Counted from the stretch's first letter, positions 1 through 12,216 are shown. The stretch is DNA of 64,000 nucleotides from Penium margaritaceum (GCA_023375785.1 SZWC01000029.1:565096-629095); one strand, 5' to 3'. Notes: generated by a model not told the origin, from the sequence alone. Program-made: numbers and translations.

Positions 1-2006
1 GCATGTACCTTTGTGTAAGTGTGTGTAAGTGCGTGTAAGTGTGTGTAAGTGTGTGTAAGTGCTTGTAAGTGTATGTAAGCATGTGTAAGTGCGTGTAAAT
101 ACGTGTAAGTGCATGTAAGTGCATGTAAGTTTGTGTAAGTGCGTATAAGTTCGTGTAAGTGCGTGTAAGTGGGTGTGAGTGTATGTAAGTACATGTAAGT
201 GCGTGTAAGTACATGTAAGAGTGTGTTAGTGCGTTTAAGTCCGTGTAAGTGCATGTGAGTGTGTGTAACTGCGTGTAAGTGCATGTAAGTGCGGGTAAGT
301 GCATGTAAGCATGTGTAGGTCTGTGTAAGGGCGTATAATTGTGTGTAAGTGCATGTAAGGTCATGTAAGTACGTGTAAGTGCGTGTAAATGCATATACGT
401 ACGTGTAAGTATGTGTAACTGTGTGTAAGTGCATGTACGTGCCGATAAGTGCGTGTAAGTGTGTGTAAGTGATTGTAAGTACGTGTAAGTACATGTAACT
501 ATGTGTAAGTGCATGTAAGTGCGTGTAAGTGCGTGTAAGTGTGAGTAAGTGCGTGTAAGGGCTTGTAAGTGCATGTTACTGCATGTTTGTGTGTGTAAGT
601 ACGTTTACGTGCATATAAGTGCGTGTAAGTGCATGCAAGTGCGTGTAAGTGCGTGTAAGTACATGTAAGTGTGTGTAAGTACTTGTAAGTGTGTATAAGT
701 GCGTGTAAGCATGTGTACGTGCGTGTAAGTGGGTGTACGTATGTGTGAGTGCATGTTAGTGCATGTAAGTGCGTGTAAGTGTGTGTAAGTGCGTGTAACT
801 GCGTGTAGGTACATGTAAGTTTGTATAAGTACACATGAGTGTGTGTAAGTGCGTGTAAGTACGTGTAAGTATGTGTAAGTGTGTGTAAGTGCATGTAGGT
901 GCGTGTAAGTGCGTATAAGTGCTTGTAAGTGTGTGTAAGTGTGTGAAAGTGCATGTAAATGTATGTAAGTGTATATAAGTGCGTGTAGGCACGTATAAGT
1001 GTGAGTAACTATGTCTAAGTGTGTGTAAGTACGTGTAAGTGCGTGTAAGTGCGTGTAAGTGCATGTAAGTGCGTGTAAGTGCATGTAAGTGCGTGTAAGT
1101 GTGTGTAAGTGCTTGTAAGTGTGTGTAAGTGTGTGTAAGTGCGTGTAAGTGCATTTAAGTGCATGTAAGTATGTGTAATTGTGTGTAAGTGCATGTAAGT
1201 GTGTGTAACTGCGTGTAAGTGTGTGTAACTGCGTGTAAGTCACACAAGTACATGTAAGTGCATGTAAGTACATGTAAGTGTGTGTAAGTATGTGTAAGTG
1301 CATATAAGTGCATGTAAGTGTGGGTAAGTGCCTGTAAGTACGTGTAAGTGTGTGCAAGTGCGTGTAAGTACGTGTAAGTGCGTGTAACTGCGTGTAAGTG
1401 TGTGTAAGTACGTATAAGTGCGTGTTAGTACATGTAAGTGTGTGGAAGTCCTTGTAAGTGCGTGTATGTGTATGTAAGTGTGTGTAACTGCATGTTAGTG
1501 TGTATAGCTGTGTGTACGTGGCTATAACTGCGTATAGGTGCGTATAAATGTGTAAAAGCGCGTGTAAGTGCGTGTAAGTGTGTGTAAGTACGTGTGAGTG
1601 TGTGTAAGTGCATTTAAGTAGGTGTAAGTGTTTGTAAGTGCGTATATGTAAGTGTAAGTACCTATAAGTGTGTGTAAGTTCATGTAAGTCCGTATAAGTG
1701 TGTGTAAGTGTGTGTAAGTGTGTGTAAGTGTGTGTATGTGTGTATAAGTGCGTGTAAATGCATGTAAGTATATGTAAGTCCGTGTTAGTGTGTGTCAGTA
1801 CGTGTAAGTTTGTGAAAGTGCATGTAAGTGCATGTAAGTATGTGCAAGTGCGTATAAGTGCGTGTAAGTACGTGTAAGTGCGTGTAAGTGCGTGTAAGTG
1901 CATGTAAGTAGGTGTAAGTGCGTATAAGTACGTGTAAGTGTGTTTAACTGTGTGTAAGTGCGTGTAAGTACGGGTAAGTGCGTGTAAGTGCGTGTAAGTC
2001 ACATAA
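1..2006 (+). repeat. 10 bp satellite array, unit GCGTGTAAGT, first block
   Basis: Uninterrupted head-to-tail 10 bp units with GTAAGT on the + strand. Frequent unit variants are GTGTGTAAGT, GCATGTAAGT, ACGTGTAAGT and GCGTATAAGT, and the TAAGT half is the most constant. Occasional 9 bp or otherwise off-phase units occur, for example the CACACAAGT-like unit near 1243. The segment from about 1243 to 2006 is a diverged relative of 8706-9473, sharing ordered variants such as the off-phase CACAYAA unit, TATAGCT and a CATATGTAAG-like break. No gene is visible. Confidence 0.97.
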
Positions 2007-2517
2007 NNNNNNNNNNNNNNNNNNNNNNNNNNNNNNNNNNNNNNNNNNNNNNNNNNNNNNNNNNNNNNNNNNNNNNNNNNNNNNNNNNNNNNNNNNNNNN
2101 NNNNNNNNNNNNNNNNNNNNNNNNNNNNNNNNNNNNNNNNNNNNNNNNNNNNNNNNNNNNNNNNNNNNNNNNNNNNNNNNNNNNNNNNNNNNNNNNNNNN
2201 NNNNNNNNNNNNNNNNNNNNNNNNNNNNNNNNNNNNNNNNNNNNNNNNNNNNNNATAAGTGCGTGTAAATGCATGTAAGTATATGTAAGTCCGTGTTAGT
2301 GTGTGTCAGTACGTGTAAGTTTGTGAAAGTGCATGTAAGTGCATGTAAGTATGTGCAAGTGCGTATAAGTGCGTGTAAGTACGTGTAAGTGCGTGTAAGT
2401 GCGTGTAAGTGCATGTAAGTAGGTGTAAGTGCGTATAAGTACGTGTAAGTGTGTTTAACTGTGTGTAAGTGCGTGTAAGTACGGGTAAGTGCGTGTAAGT
2501 GCGTGTAAGTCACATAA
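1744..2517 (+). repeat. Identical 263 bp copies flanking the gap
   Basis: Bases 1744-2006 match 2255-2517 without a mismatch at an offset of 511 bp, including rare variants such as GTGTGTCAGT, AGGTGTAAGT, GTGTTTAACT and the off-phase CACATAA that ends the left copy. Other duplicated segments of similar length in this array mostly show several differences, so exact identity up to the gap edge points to a scaffolding artefact or a very recent duplication. Confidence 0.93.
2007..2254. other. Assembly gap (248 Ns)
   Basis: A run of 248 N characters. The 263 bp before it (1744-2006) and the 263 bp after it (2255-2517) are identical, so the gap may be a failed join of overlapping contig ends rather than missing sequence. 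Confidence 0.99.
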
Positions 2518-4639
2518 GTACGTGTAAGTACGTGTAGGTGTGTGTAAGTGCGTGTAAGTGCGTATAAGTGCGTGTAAGTGTGGGTAAGTGTGTGTAAGTG
2601 CATGTAAGTGGGTGTAAGTGCGTCTAAGTATGTGTAAGTGTGTGTAACTGTGTGTAAGTACGTGTAAGTGCGTGTAAGTATGTGTAAGTGTGTGTAAGTG
2701 CGTGTAAGTGCGTGTAAGTGCTTGTAAGTGCGTGTAAGTGCGTGTAAGTATGTGTAAGTACGTATAACTATGTGTAAGTGCGTATAACTGCATGTACGTG
2801 TATGTAAGTACGTGTATGTGCATATAAGTGCATGTAAGTGTGTGTAACTGTGTGGAAGTGTGTGTATGTGTGTACAAGTATGTGTAAGTGCATGTAAGTG
2901 CGTGTAAGTGCGTGTAAGTGCGTATAAGTGCGTGTATGTGGGTGCAAGAGCGTGTAAGTATGTTAAAGTGTATGTAACTGTGTGTAAGTACGCGTAAGTG
3001 CGTGTAAGTACTTGTAAATGTGTGTAAGTGTGTGTAAGTACGTGTAAGTCCTTGTAAGTGCGTATAAGTACGTGTAAGTGTGTATAAGTGCGTATAACTA
3101 TGTGTAAGTGTGTATAACTGCGTGTACGTATATGTAAGTGCGTTTAAGTGCGAAAAAGTGCATATAAGTGTGTGTAAGTGCGTGTAAGTGCGTGTAAGTG
3201 CGTGTAAGTACGTGTAAGTGCGTGTAAGTGTGTATTAGTGTGTGTAAGTGTGTATAAATGCGTGTGATTGTGTGTAAGTCTTTGTAAGTACGTGTAAGTA
3301 CGTGTAAGTGCGTGTAAGTGCATGTAAGTAGGTGTAAGTTCGTGTAAGTGTGTACAAGTACGTGTAAGTGCGTGTAAGTGCGTGTATGTGTGCGTAAGTA
3401 TGTGTAAGTGCGTGTAAGTGTGTGTAAGTGTGTGTAAATGCGTGTAAGTGGGTGTAAGTGTGGGTATGTACGTGTAGATACGTGTAAGTGCATATAAGTG
3501 AGTGTAAGTGCCAGTAAGTGCGTGTAAGTGCGTTTAAGTACATCTATGTGTTTGTAAGTGCGTGTAAGTACTTGTAAGTGCGTGTAAGTGCGTGTAAGTT
3601 TGTGTAAGTGCATGTAAGTGCAACTAACTGCGTGTAAAAACATGTAAGTGCGAGTAAGTGCGTGTAAATGTATGTAAGTGCGTGTACGTGCGTGTAAATG
3701 CATGTAAGTTTGTGTAAGTATGTAAAGTACATGTAAGTGTGTGTAAGTGTGTGTAGGTGTGTGTAAGTGCGTGTAAGTGCGTGTAAGTGCGTGTAAGTGT
3801 GTGTAAGTGCGTGTAAGTGCGTAAATGTATGTAAGTGTGTGTAAGTGCGTGTATGTATGTATAACTTTGTGTAAGTACGTATAAGTGCATGTAAGTACGT
3901 GTAAGAGTGTGTAAGTGCGTGTAAGTGCGTGTAAGTGGGTGTAAGTACGTATAGGTGCGTGTACATGCGTGTAAGTGCGTGTAAATGTCCGTAAATGTGT
4001 ATAGTACATGTAAGTGTGTGTAAGTGCGTGTAAGTGCATGTAAGTGCGTATAAGTGCGTGTAAGTACTTGTAAGTGCATGTAAGCATGTGTAAGTGTGTA
4101 CAACTGCATGCAAGTGCGTGTAAGTGCGTGGAGGTGCGTGTAAGTGCGTGTAAGTGCGTGTTAGTGCATGGAACACTGTGTAAGCAGTGTAAGTGCATGT
4201 AAGTGTGTGTAAGTGTGTGTTAGTACACGTAAGTGCGTGTATGTCCAAGTAAGTGCGTGTAACTGCGTGTAAGTGCATGTCATTTCTTTTAAGTGCATGT
4301 AGATACGTGTATGTGCGTGTAAGTGCATATAAGTGCCTGTAAGTGTGGGTAAGTGTGTGTAAGTGCGTGTAAGTGTGTGTAAGTGCGTGTAAGTATGTGT
4401 AACTGTGTATTACTGCGTGTAACTGCATGTAAGTGCGTATAAGTACATGTAAGTGCATGTAAGTACGTGTAGGTGCGTGTAAGTGCATATAAGTATGTGT
4501 AAGTGCGTCTAAGTGCGTATAAGTATGCGTAAGTACGTGTAAGTATGTGTAAGTGCGTGTAACTGCGTGTAACTATGTGTAGCTTTGTGTAAGTGCGTGT
4601 AAGTGCGTATAAGTATGAATAAGTGCGTGTAAGTGCATG

Positions 4640-5960
4640 TAAGTGTATGTAAGTGCATATACCTGCGTGTATGTGTGTGTAAGTGTGTGTAAGTACGTGT
4701 AAGTGTGTATAAGTGCGTGTAAGTGTGTGTAAGTACGTGTAAGTGTGTGTAAGTGCATGTAAGTGCGTGTAAGTACGCATAACTACGTGTAAGTGCGCGT
4801 AAGTGTGTGTAAGTGCATATAAGTGCGTATACATGTGTGTAAGTACTTGTAAGTGCATGTAAGTATGTGTAAGTGTGTTTAAGTGCGTGTAACTATGTGT
4901 AAGTATGTGTAAGTGTGTGTAAGTGCGTGTAAGTGCATGTAAGTGCGTATCAGTGTGTGTAAGTATGTGTAAGTGCGTGTAGGTGTGTGTAAGCCCGTGT
5001 AAGTGTGCGTAAGTGCATGTAAGTGCGCGTAAGTACATGTAAGTGTGTATACGTATGTGTAAGTGTGTGTAAGTGCGTGTAAGTGTATGTAAGTGCGAGT
5101 AAGTATGTGTAAGTGTGTGTAAGCGCGTGTAAGTGTGTATAAATGCATGTAAGTACGTGTAAGTGCATATTAGTATGCGTAAGTGCATGTACATACATGT
5201 AAGTGTGTGTAAGTGCGTATAAGTGCGTATACGTACGTGTAAGTGCATGTAAGTGTTTGTAATTACGTGTAAGTGCGTGTAAGTACGTGTAAGTGCGTGT
5301 TAAGTGTGTGTAAGTACATGTCAGAAGGTATAAGTGTGTGTAAGTGCGGGTAGGTGCGTGTAAGTGTCTATATGTGCGTGTAAGTGTGTGTAAGTACTTG
5401 TAAGTGTGTGTAAGTGCATGTAAGTGCGTGTAAGTACGCGTAACTGCGCGTAAGTACGTGTAAGTGTGTGTAAGTGTATATAAGTGCGTATACATGTGTG
5501 TAAGTACTTGTAAGTGCATGTAAGTATGTGTAAGTGTGTGTAAGTCCGTGCAACTACGTGTAAGTATGTGTAAGTGTGTGTAAGTGCGTGTAAGTGCATG
5601 TAAGTGCGTGTCAGTGTGTGTAAGAGTGTGTGTAAGTGCGTGTAGGTGTGTGTAAGTCCGTGTAAGTGTGCGTAAGTGCATGTAAGTGCGCGTAAGTACG
5701 TGTAAGTGTGTATAAGTATGTGTAAGTGTGTGTAAGTGCGTGTAAGTGTGTATAAGTACGTGTAAGTGCGTGGACGTACGTGTAAGTGTATGTAAGTGCG
5801 TGTGAATGTGTGTAAGTGTGTCTAAGTGCGTAAAAGCACGTGTAAATGCGTATACCTGCATGTAAGTGTGTGTAAGTGCATGTAAGTGCGTGTGAGTATG
5901 TGTTAGTGCATGTAAGTGTATGTAAGTACGTGTAAGTGCGTGTAAGTACTTGTAAGTGCG
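4640..5960 (+). repeat. Tandem higher-order repeat, period about 661 bp
   Basis: Two neighbouring segments share the same order of rare variants. The phrase GCGTATACATGTGTG followed by GTACTTGTAAG occurs near 4826 and 5487, and the run of GTGCGCGTAAG units near 5027 recurs near 5689. The offset is 661-662 bp, while the outer limits are approximate. The copies differ at scattered bases, mostly transitions. Confidence 0.75.
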
Positions 5961-6587
5961 TGTAAGTGCATGTAAGTTTGTGTAAGTGCGTGTAAGTTCG
6001 TGTAAGTGCGTGTAAGTGGGTGTGGTTGCGTGTAAGTGCATGTAAGTGCGTGTAAGTGCATGTAAGTATGCGTAAGTGCATGGAAGTACGTGTAAGTGCA
6101 TGTAAGTGTGTGTAACTGCGTGCAAGTGTGTGTTAGTGCAGGTAAGTACATGTAAGTATGTGTAAGTTCGTGTAAGGGCGTATAATTGTGTGTAAGTGCG
6201 TGTAAGGACATGTAAGTAGGTGTAAGTACGTGTAACTGCATATAAGTACGTGTAAGTGTGTATACCTGCGTGTAAGTGCGTATAAGTGCCGGTAAGTGAG
6301 TGTAAGTATGTGTAAGTAAATGTAAGTACGTGCAAGAGTGTGTAAGTGCTTGTAAGTGCGTGTAAGTGCATGTAATTGCGTGTAAGTGTATGTAAGTACG
6401 TGTAAGTGCGTGTAAGTGTGTGTAAGTGTGTGTAAGGGCCTATAAGTGTTTTTTACTGCGTGTAAGTGAGTGTAAGCGCGTGTTAGTGCGTATAAGTGCG
6501 TGTAAGTGCATGCAAGTACGTGTAAGTGCGTGTAAATGCGTATAAGTGCGTGTAAGTGTGTCTAAGTGCGTGTTATTACGTGCAAGT

Positions 6588-6677
6588 CTTTGTAAGTGCG
6601 TATAAGTACGTATAAGTGCGTGTAAGTGCGTGTAAATTCATGTAAGTGCGTGTACGTACATATAAGTACAATAAACT
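6588..6677 (+). repeat. Nine-unit module copy
   Basis: Diagnostic units are CTTTGTAAGT (first), TCATGTAAGT (sixth) and ACAATAAACT (ninth), total 90 bp. Confidence 0.75.
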
Positions 6678-7080
6678 ACGTGTAAGTGCGTGTAAGTACA
6701 TATAAGTATGCGAAGTGCGTGTAAGTGTGTGCAAGTGCGTGTAAGTGCGTGTAAGTGCGTGTAATTGTGTGTAAGTGTAGGTAAGTGTGTATAAGTGCGT
6801 GTAAGTGTATGTAAGTGCGTGTAAGTACAGGTAAGTATGTGTAAGTACATGTAAGCGTGTGTAAGTTCTTGTAAGTTCTTGTAAGTACGTGTAATTGCGT
6901 GTAAGTACGTATAAGTACGTGTAAGTGCGTGTAAGTGCATGTAAGTGCGTGTAAGTGCTTGTAAGTGTGTCTAAGTGCGTGTAAGTATGTGTAAGTGCAT
7001 GTAAGTGCGTGTACGTAGGTGTGAGTGCATGTACGTGCATGTCAGTACGTGTAAGTTTGTGCGGGTGCGTGTAAGTGCGT

Positions 7081-9190
7081 GTAGGTACATGTAAGTCCGT
7101 GTAAGTACGCATAAGTGTGTGTAAGTGGGTTTAAGTGCGTGTAAGTATATGTAAGTGTGTATAAGTGCATGTAAGTGCGTGTAAATACGTGTAAGTGTGT
7201 GTAAGTGTGTGTAAATGTGTGTAAGTGCATGTAAATGCGTGTAAGTGCATGTAACTGCCTGTAAGCACATGTAAGTGTGTGTAACTGTGTGTAAGTGTGT
7301 GTAAGTACGTGCAAGTGTATGTAAGTGCGTGTAAGTCCGTGTAAGTACATGTAAGTGTATATAAGTACGTGTAAATATGTGTAAGTACGTATAAGTTTGT
7401 GTAGGTACGTGTAAGTCCATGTAAGTGCGTGTACGTGCGTAAAAGTGTGTGTAGGTACGTGTAAGTGCGTGTAAGTGCGTGTAAGTGCATGTAAGTACGT
7501 GAACGTGCGTGTAAGTGTGTGTAAGTACGTGTAAGTGCGTGTAAGTGTGTGTAAGTGCATGTAAGTGCATGTAAGTATGTGTATGTATGTGTAAGTGCAT
7601 GTAAGTGTGTGTAACTACGTGTAAGTGTGTGTAAGTGCGTGTAAGTCACATAAGTGCGTGTAAGTGCGTGTAAGTACGTGTAAGTGTTTGTAAGTACGTG
7701 TAAGTGCATAAAAGTGCGTGTAAGTGTGGGTAAGTGCGTGTAAGTGCGTGTAAGTGTGTGCAAGTGCGTGTAAGTACGTGGAAGTGCGTGTAACTGCGCG
7801 TCAGTGAGTGTAAGTATGTGTTAGTCCGTGTAAGTGCATGTAATTGCATGTAAATACTTGTAAGTGCGTGAAAGTACGTGTAAGTGTGTGTAACTGTGTG
7901 TCAGTGTGTATAGCTACGTGTACGTGTCTGTAAGTGCATGTAGGTGCGTATAAATGTGTGTAAGTACGTGGAAGTACGTTTAAGTGTGTATGAGTACGTA
8001 TAAGTGTGTTTAAGTGCATTTAAGTACGTGTAAGTGTTTGTAAGTGTGTGCATGTAAGTGTAAGTGCCTGTAAGTGTGTGTAAGTCATTGTAAGTCCGTG
8101 TAAGTGCGTGTAAGTGTGTGTAAGTGCGTGTAAGTGCGTGTAGGTACATGTTAGTCCGTGTAAGTACGCATAAGTGCGTGTAAGTGCATGTAGGTGCGTG
8201 TAATTAGATATAAGTGTGTATAAGTGCATGTAAGTGCGTGTAAGTACGTGTAAGTGCGTGTAAGTGTGTGTAAGTGTGTGTAAGTGCATGTAAATGCGTG
8301 TAAGTGCATGTAAGTGCGTGTAAGCACGTGTAAGTGCGTGTAACTGTGTGTAAGTGTGTGTAAGTACGTGCAAGTGTGTGTAAGAGCGTGTAAGTCCGTG
8401 TAAGTACATGTAAGTGTATGTAAGTACATGTAAGTACGTGTAAATGCGTGTAAGTTCGTGTAAGTACGTGTAAGTCCATGTAAGTGGGTGTACGTGCGTA
8501 AACGTGTGTGTAGGTGCGTGTAAGTGCGTGTAAGTGCGTTTAAGTGCATGTAAGTGCGTGAACGTGCGTGTAAGTGAGTGTAAGTGCGTGTAAGTGCATG
8601 TAAGTGCGTGTAAGTGCATGCAAGTGCATGTAAGTATGTGTAAGTATGTGTAAGTACATGTAAGTGTGTGTAACTACGTATAAGTGTGTGTAAGTGCGTG
8701 TAAGTCACATATGTGCATGTAAGTGCATGTAAGTACGTGTACGTGTTTGTAAGTATGTGTAAGTGCGTATAAGTGCGTGTAAGTGTGGGTAAGAGCGTAT
8801 AAGTCCATGTAAGTGTTTACAAGTGCGTGTAAGTACGTGTAAGTGCGTGTAACTTCGTGTAAGTGAGTGTAAGTATGTGTTAGTCCGTGTAAGTGCATGT
8901 AAGTGCATGTAAGTGCTTATAAGTGCGTGTAAGTGCGTGTAAGTGTGTATAACTATGTGTCAGTGCGTATAGCTACGTGTACGTGTCTGTAAGTACTTGC
9001 AAGTGCGTATAAATGTGTGTAAGTACGTGTAAGTGTGTGTGCGTACGTATAAATGTGTATAAGTGCATTTAAGTACATGTAAGTGTTTGTAAGTGCATAC
9101 ATGTAAGTGTAAGTGCCTGTAAGTGTGTGTAAGTTGTGTAAGTCCGTATAAGTGCGTGTAAGTGTGTGTAAGTGTGTGTAAGTGTGTGTA
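7081..9190 (+). repeat. Tandem higher-order repeat, period 1059 bp
   Basis: Diagnostic variants recur at exactly 1059 bp: GTAGGTACAT at 7081 and 8140, the off-phase CACATA unit at 7647 and 8706, GTGAGTGTAAG at 7804 and 8863, and TAGCTACGTG at 7911 and 8970. Beyond about 8000 the offset drops to 1049 bp, so one 10 bp unit has been lost or gained. The second copy is followed by sequence related to 2517-3100, so this higher-order family also occurs at the left end of the window. Confidence 0.85.
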
Positions 9191-9967
9191 AGTGCGTGTA
9201 AGTGTGTGTATGTGTGTATAAGTGCGTGTAAATGCATGTAAGTATATGTAAGTACGTGTAGGTGCGTGTAAGTACGTGTAAGTTTGTGCAAGTGCATATA
9301 AGTGCATGTAAGTACGTGCAAGTGCGTATAAGTGCGTGTAAGTACGTGTAAGTGCGTGTAAGTGTGTGTAATTGTATGTAAGTACGTGTAAGTGCGTATA
9401 AGTATGTGTAAGTGTGTTTAACTGTGTATAAGTGTGTGTAAGTACGGGTAAGTGCGTGTAAGTGCGTGTAAGTCACATAAGTGTGTGTAAGAACGTGTAA
9501 GTGTATGGAAGTGCGTGTAAGTTTGTATTAGTGCGTGTAAGTGTGGGTAAGTGTGTGTAGGTGTGTGTAAGTGGGTGTAAGTGCGTGTAAGTATGTGTAA
9601 GTGTGTGTAACTGTATTTAAGTACGTGTAAGTGCGTGTAAGTGTGTGTAAGTGTGTGTAAGTATATGTAAGTGCGTATAACTATGGGTAAGTGCGTATAA
9701 CTGTGTGTACGTGTATGTAAGTACGTGTAAGTACGTATAAATGCATGTAAGTGTGTGTAAGTGTGTGGAAGTGTGTGTAAGTGTGTGCAAGTATGTGTAA
9801 GTGCGTGTATGTATGTGTAAGAGCGTGTAAGTGTGTGTAAGTGTATGTAAGTGTATATAAGTGTATGTGATTGCGTGTAAGTCTTTGTAAGTGCCTGTAA
9901 GTATGTGTAAGTGTGTGTAAGTGCGTGTAAGTGTGTGTAAGTGTGTGTAAGTGTGTGCAAGTGTGTA

Positions 9968-10417
9968 TAAGTGCGTGTAAGTGCGTGTAAGTGCGTGTAA
10001 GTACACGTAAGTGCATGGAAGTACGTGTAACTACGTGTAAGTTCTTTTAAGTACTTGTAAGTGCGTGTAATTGTGTGTAAATGCATATAAGTGCGTATAA
10101 GTGTGTGTAAGTACATATAAGTACGTATATGTGCTTGCGACCCGGCTTTGGTTTTGTGACCTGTCTTTGGTTGCGTGTGAGTATGTGCAAGTATGTGTGA
10201 GTGCATGTAAGTGCGTGTAAGTGCGTGTAAGTGTGTGTAAGTGTGTGTAAGTGCGTGTAAGTGCGTGTAAGTGCGTGTAAGTACACGTAAGTGCATGGAA
10301 GTACGTGTAACTACGTGTAAGTTCTTTTAAGTACTTGTAAGTGCGTGTAATTGTGTGTAAATGCATATAAGTGCGTATAAGTGTGTGTAAGTACATATAA
10401 GTACGTATATGTGCTTG
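9968..10417 (+). repeat. Perfect 170 bp duplication, offset 280 bp
   Basis: Bases 9968-10137 equal 10248-10417, including the variants GTACACGTAA, GTGCATGGAA and GTTCTTTTAA. The left copy ends exactly where the 36 bp non-satellite insert begins, whereas the right copy continues into normal satellite. The right copy therefore looks like the uninterrupted counterpart of the insertion site. Confidence 0.9.
10138..10173. other. 36 bp non-satellite insert containing a 19 bp dimer
   Basis: This short stretch does not fit the 10 bp unit. It consists of two 19 bp halves beginning GACCCGGCTTTGGTT (10139-10153) and GACCTGTCTTTGGTT (10158-10172). The same 15-mer pattern, GACCNGNCTTTGGTT, occurs once in the 3' untranslated part of the retroelement at 38482-38496. 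I do not recognise it as an RNA gene or a known signal. It could be a scrap of a retroelement tail or of another repeat captured during a break. Confidence 0.75.
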
Positions 10418-10440
10418 TAAGTGCGTGTAAGTGCGTTTAA

Positions 10441-10821
10441 GTGCATGTAAGTGCGTGTAAGTATGTGCAAGTATGTGTGAGTGCATGTAAGTGCGTGTAC
10501 GTGCGTGTAAGTACATGTAAGTGTGTGGAAGTCTGTGTAAGTGTGTGTAAGTGCGTTAAAGTGTGTGTAAGTGTGTGTAAGTGCGTGTAAGTGCGTGTAA
10601 GTGCGTGTAAGTACGTGTAAGTGCGTGTAAGTACGTGTAAGTGCGTGTAAGTACGTGTAAGTGCGTGTAAGTGCGTGTAAGTGCATGTAAGTGCGTGTAA
10701 GTATGTGCAAGTATGTGTGAGTGCATGTAAGTGCGTGTACGTGCGTGTAAGTACATGTAAGTGTGTGGAAGTCTGTGTAAGTGTGTGTAAGTGCGTTAAA
10801 GTGTGTGTAAGTGTGTGTAAG
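10441..10821 (+). repeat. Perfect 141 bp duplication, offset 240 bp
   Basis: Bases 10441-10581 equal 10681-10821, including GTATGTGCAA, GTATGTGTGA, GTGTGTGGAA, GTCTGTGTAA and GTGCGTTAAA. Between them, about 10581-10680 is a very homogeneous stretch in which GCGTGTAAGT and ACGTGTAAGT alternate as a 20 bp dimer. The lack of divergence indicates recent local amplification. Confidence 0.88.
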
Positions 10822-11560
10822 GGCGTGTAAGTGCGTGTAAGTGTGTGTAAGTATGTGTAAGTTTGTGTAGGTGCATGTAAGTCCGTGTAAGTGTGCGTAA
10901 GTGCATATAAGTACGTGTAAGTGCTTGTATGTGTATAAGTGTGTGTAAGTGCATGTTATTGCGTGTAAGTGTGTGTAAGTGTGTGTAAGTGTGTAAAAAT
11001 ATGTGTAAGTGCATGTATGTGCATGTAAGCACATGTAAGTACGTGTAACTACGTGTAAGTGTGTGTAAGTGCGTGTAAGCATGTGTAAGTGCGTGTAAGT
11101 GCGTATAAGTGCATGCAAGTGTTTGTAAGTGCATGTAAGTGCGTGTAAGTACGTGTAAGTACGTGTAAGTATATGTAAGTGCGTATAAGTTTGTGTAAGT
11201 GCGTGTAAGTGCCTGTAAGTGCGTGTAAGTACGTATAAGTGTGTGTAAGTGTGTGAACGTGCGTGTAAGTACGTGTCAATGCATGTAAGTGTGTATAAGT
11301 GCATGGAAGTATATGTAAGTATGTGTAAGTGCGTGTAAGTGCAAGTAAGTACATGTAAGTGTGTGTAACTGCTTCTAAGTGTATGTAAGTGCGTGTAAGT
11401 GCATGTAAGTACGTGTAAGTGCGTGTAAGTGCGTGTAAGTATGTGTAAGTGCATGTAAGTGCGTGTAAGTGTTTGCAAGTGTGTGTAAGTATGTGTAAGT
11501 GCGTGTAAGTACGTGTAAGTACGTGTAAGTGCATGTAAGTGCGTGTAAGTGCGTGTAAGT

Positions 11561-11650
11561 GTTTGTAAGTATGTGTAAGTACGTGTAAGTGCATGTTAGT
11601 GCTTGTAAGTTCATGTAAGTGCGTGTTAGTGCCTTAAAGTGTAATTCACT
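11561..11650 (+). repeat. Nine-unit module copy
   Basis: Diagnostic units are GTTTGTAAGT, TCATGTAAGT and GTAATTCACT, total 90 bp. Confidence 0.7.
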
Positions 11651-12128
11651 GTGTGTAAGTGTGTGTAAGTGCGTGTAAGTGCGTGTAAGTACGTGTAAGT
11701 GCGTGTAAGTACGTGGAAGTACGTTTAAATGCGTGTAAGTACGTGTAAGTGAGTGTAAGGGCGTGTCAATGCATGTAAGTGCGTGTAAGTGCGTGTAAGT
11801 GCGTGCAAGTGCGTGTAAGTGCGGATAAGTGCGTGTAAGTACGTGTAAGTACGTATAAGTGCGTGTAAGTGCGTGTAATTGCGTCTAAGTGCGTATAACT
11901 GCGTGTACATGTGTGTACGTGCGTGTAAGTGTGTAGAAGTGTGTGTAAGTGCATGTAAGTGCATGAGTGCGTGTAAGTACGTACACGTGCGTGTAAGTGT
12001 GTGTAAGTACGTGTAAGTGTTTGTAATTACGTGTAATTACGTATAAGTACGTGTAAGTGCGTGAAAGTGCTTGTAAGTGCGTGTAAGTGTGTGTAAGTGC
12101 GTATAAGTGCATGTAATTGCGTGTAAGT

Positions 12129-12216
12129 CTTTGTAAGTGCGTGTAAGTATGTGTAAGTGCGTGTAAGTGTGTAAGTTCATATAAGTGCGTGTAAGTGTGT
12201 GTAAGTACAATTATCT
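12129..12216 (+). repeat. Nine-unit module copy, 2 bp short
   Basis: Diagnostic units are CTTTGTAAGT, TCATATAAGT and ACAATTATCT. A GTGTAAG unit lacking two bases makes the module 88 bp. Confidence 0.68.

Larger units (their letters stand above)
2255..10137 (+). repeat. 10 bp satellite array, second block
   Basis: Continuation of the GCGTGTAAGT array after the gap, with GTAAGT on the + strand. Small phase breaks appear near 3726, 3830, 4005, 4170-4190, 5300, 6450 (a run of six T) and 6713. The block contains tandem higher-order repeats of about 661 bp and 1059 bp, listed separately. Nothing gene-like is seen. Confidence 0.97.

Noticed and set aside
605-2002. Long minus-strand open frames rich in THLHALTRTY-like peptides, here and throughout the window
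   Set aside because: They are direct translations of the 10 bp satellite, open in all three frames on the AC-rich strand, with starts only where a random ATG occurs. No codon bias, promoter or frame preference is visible.
1978-2278. Open frames crossing the run of Ns
   Set aside because: They exist only because unknown bases are not read as stops.
6449-6454. Run of six T as a transcription terminator
   Set aside because: An isolated T run inside the satellite with no upstream gene or stem; more likely slippage in one unit.
10138-10173. Small RNA gene or spliced leader in the 36 bp insert
   Set aside because: Too short, with no tRNA-like or spliced-leader-like features. The 19 bp internal repeat and the match to the retroelement tail explain it better.
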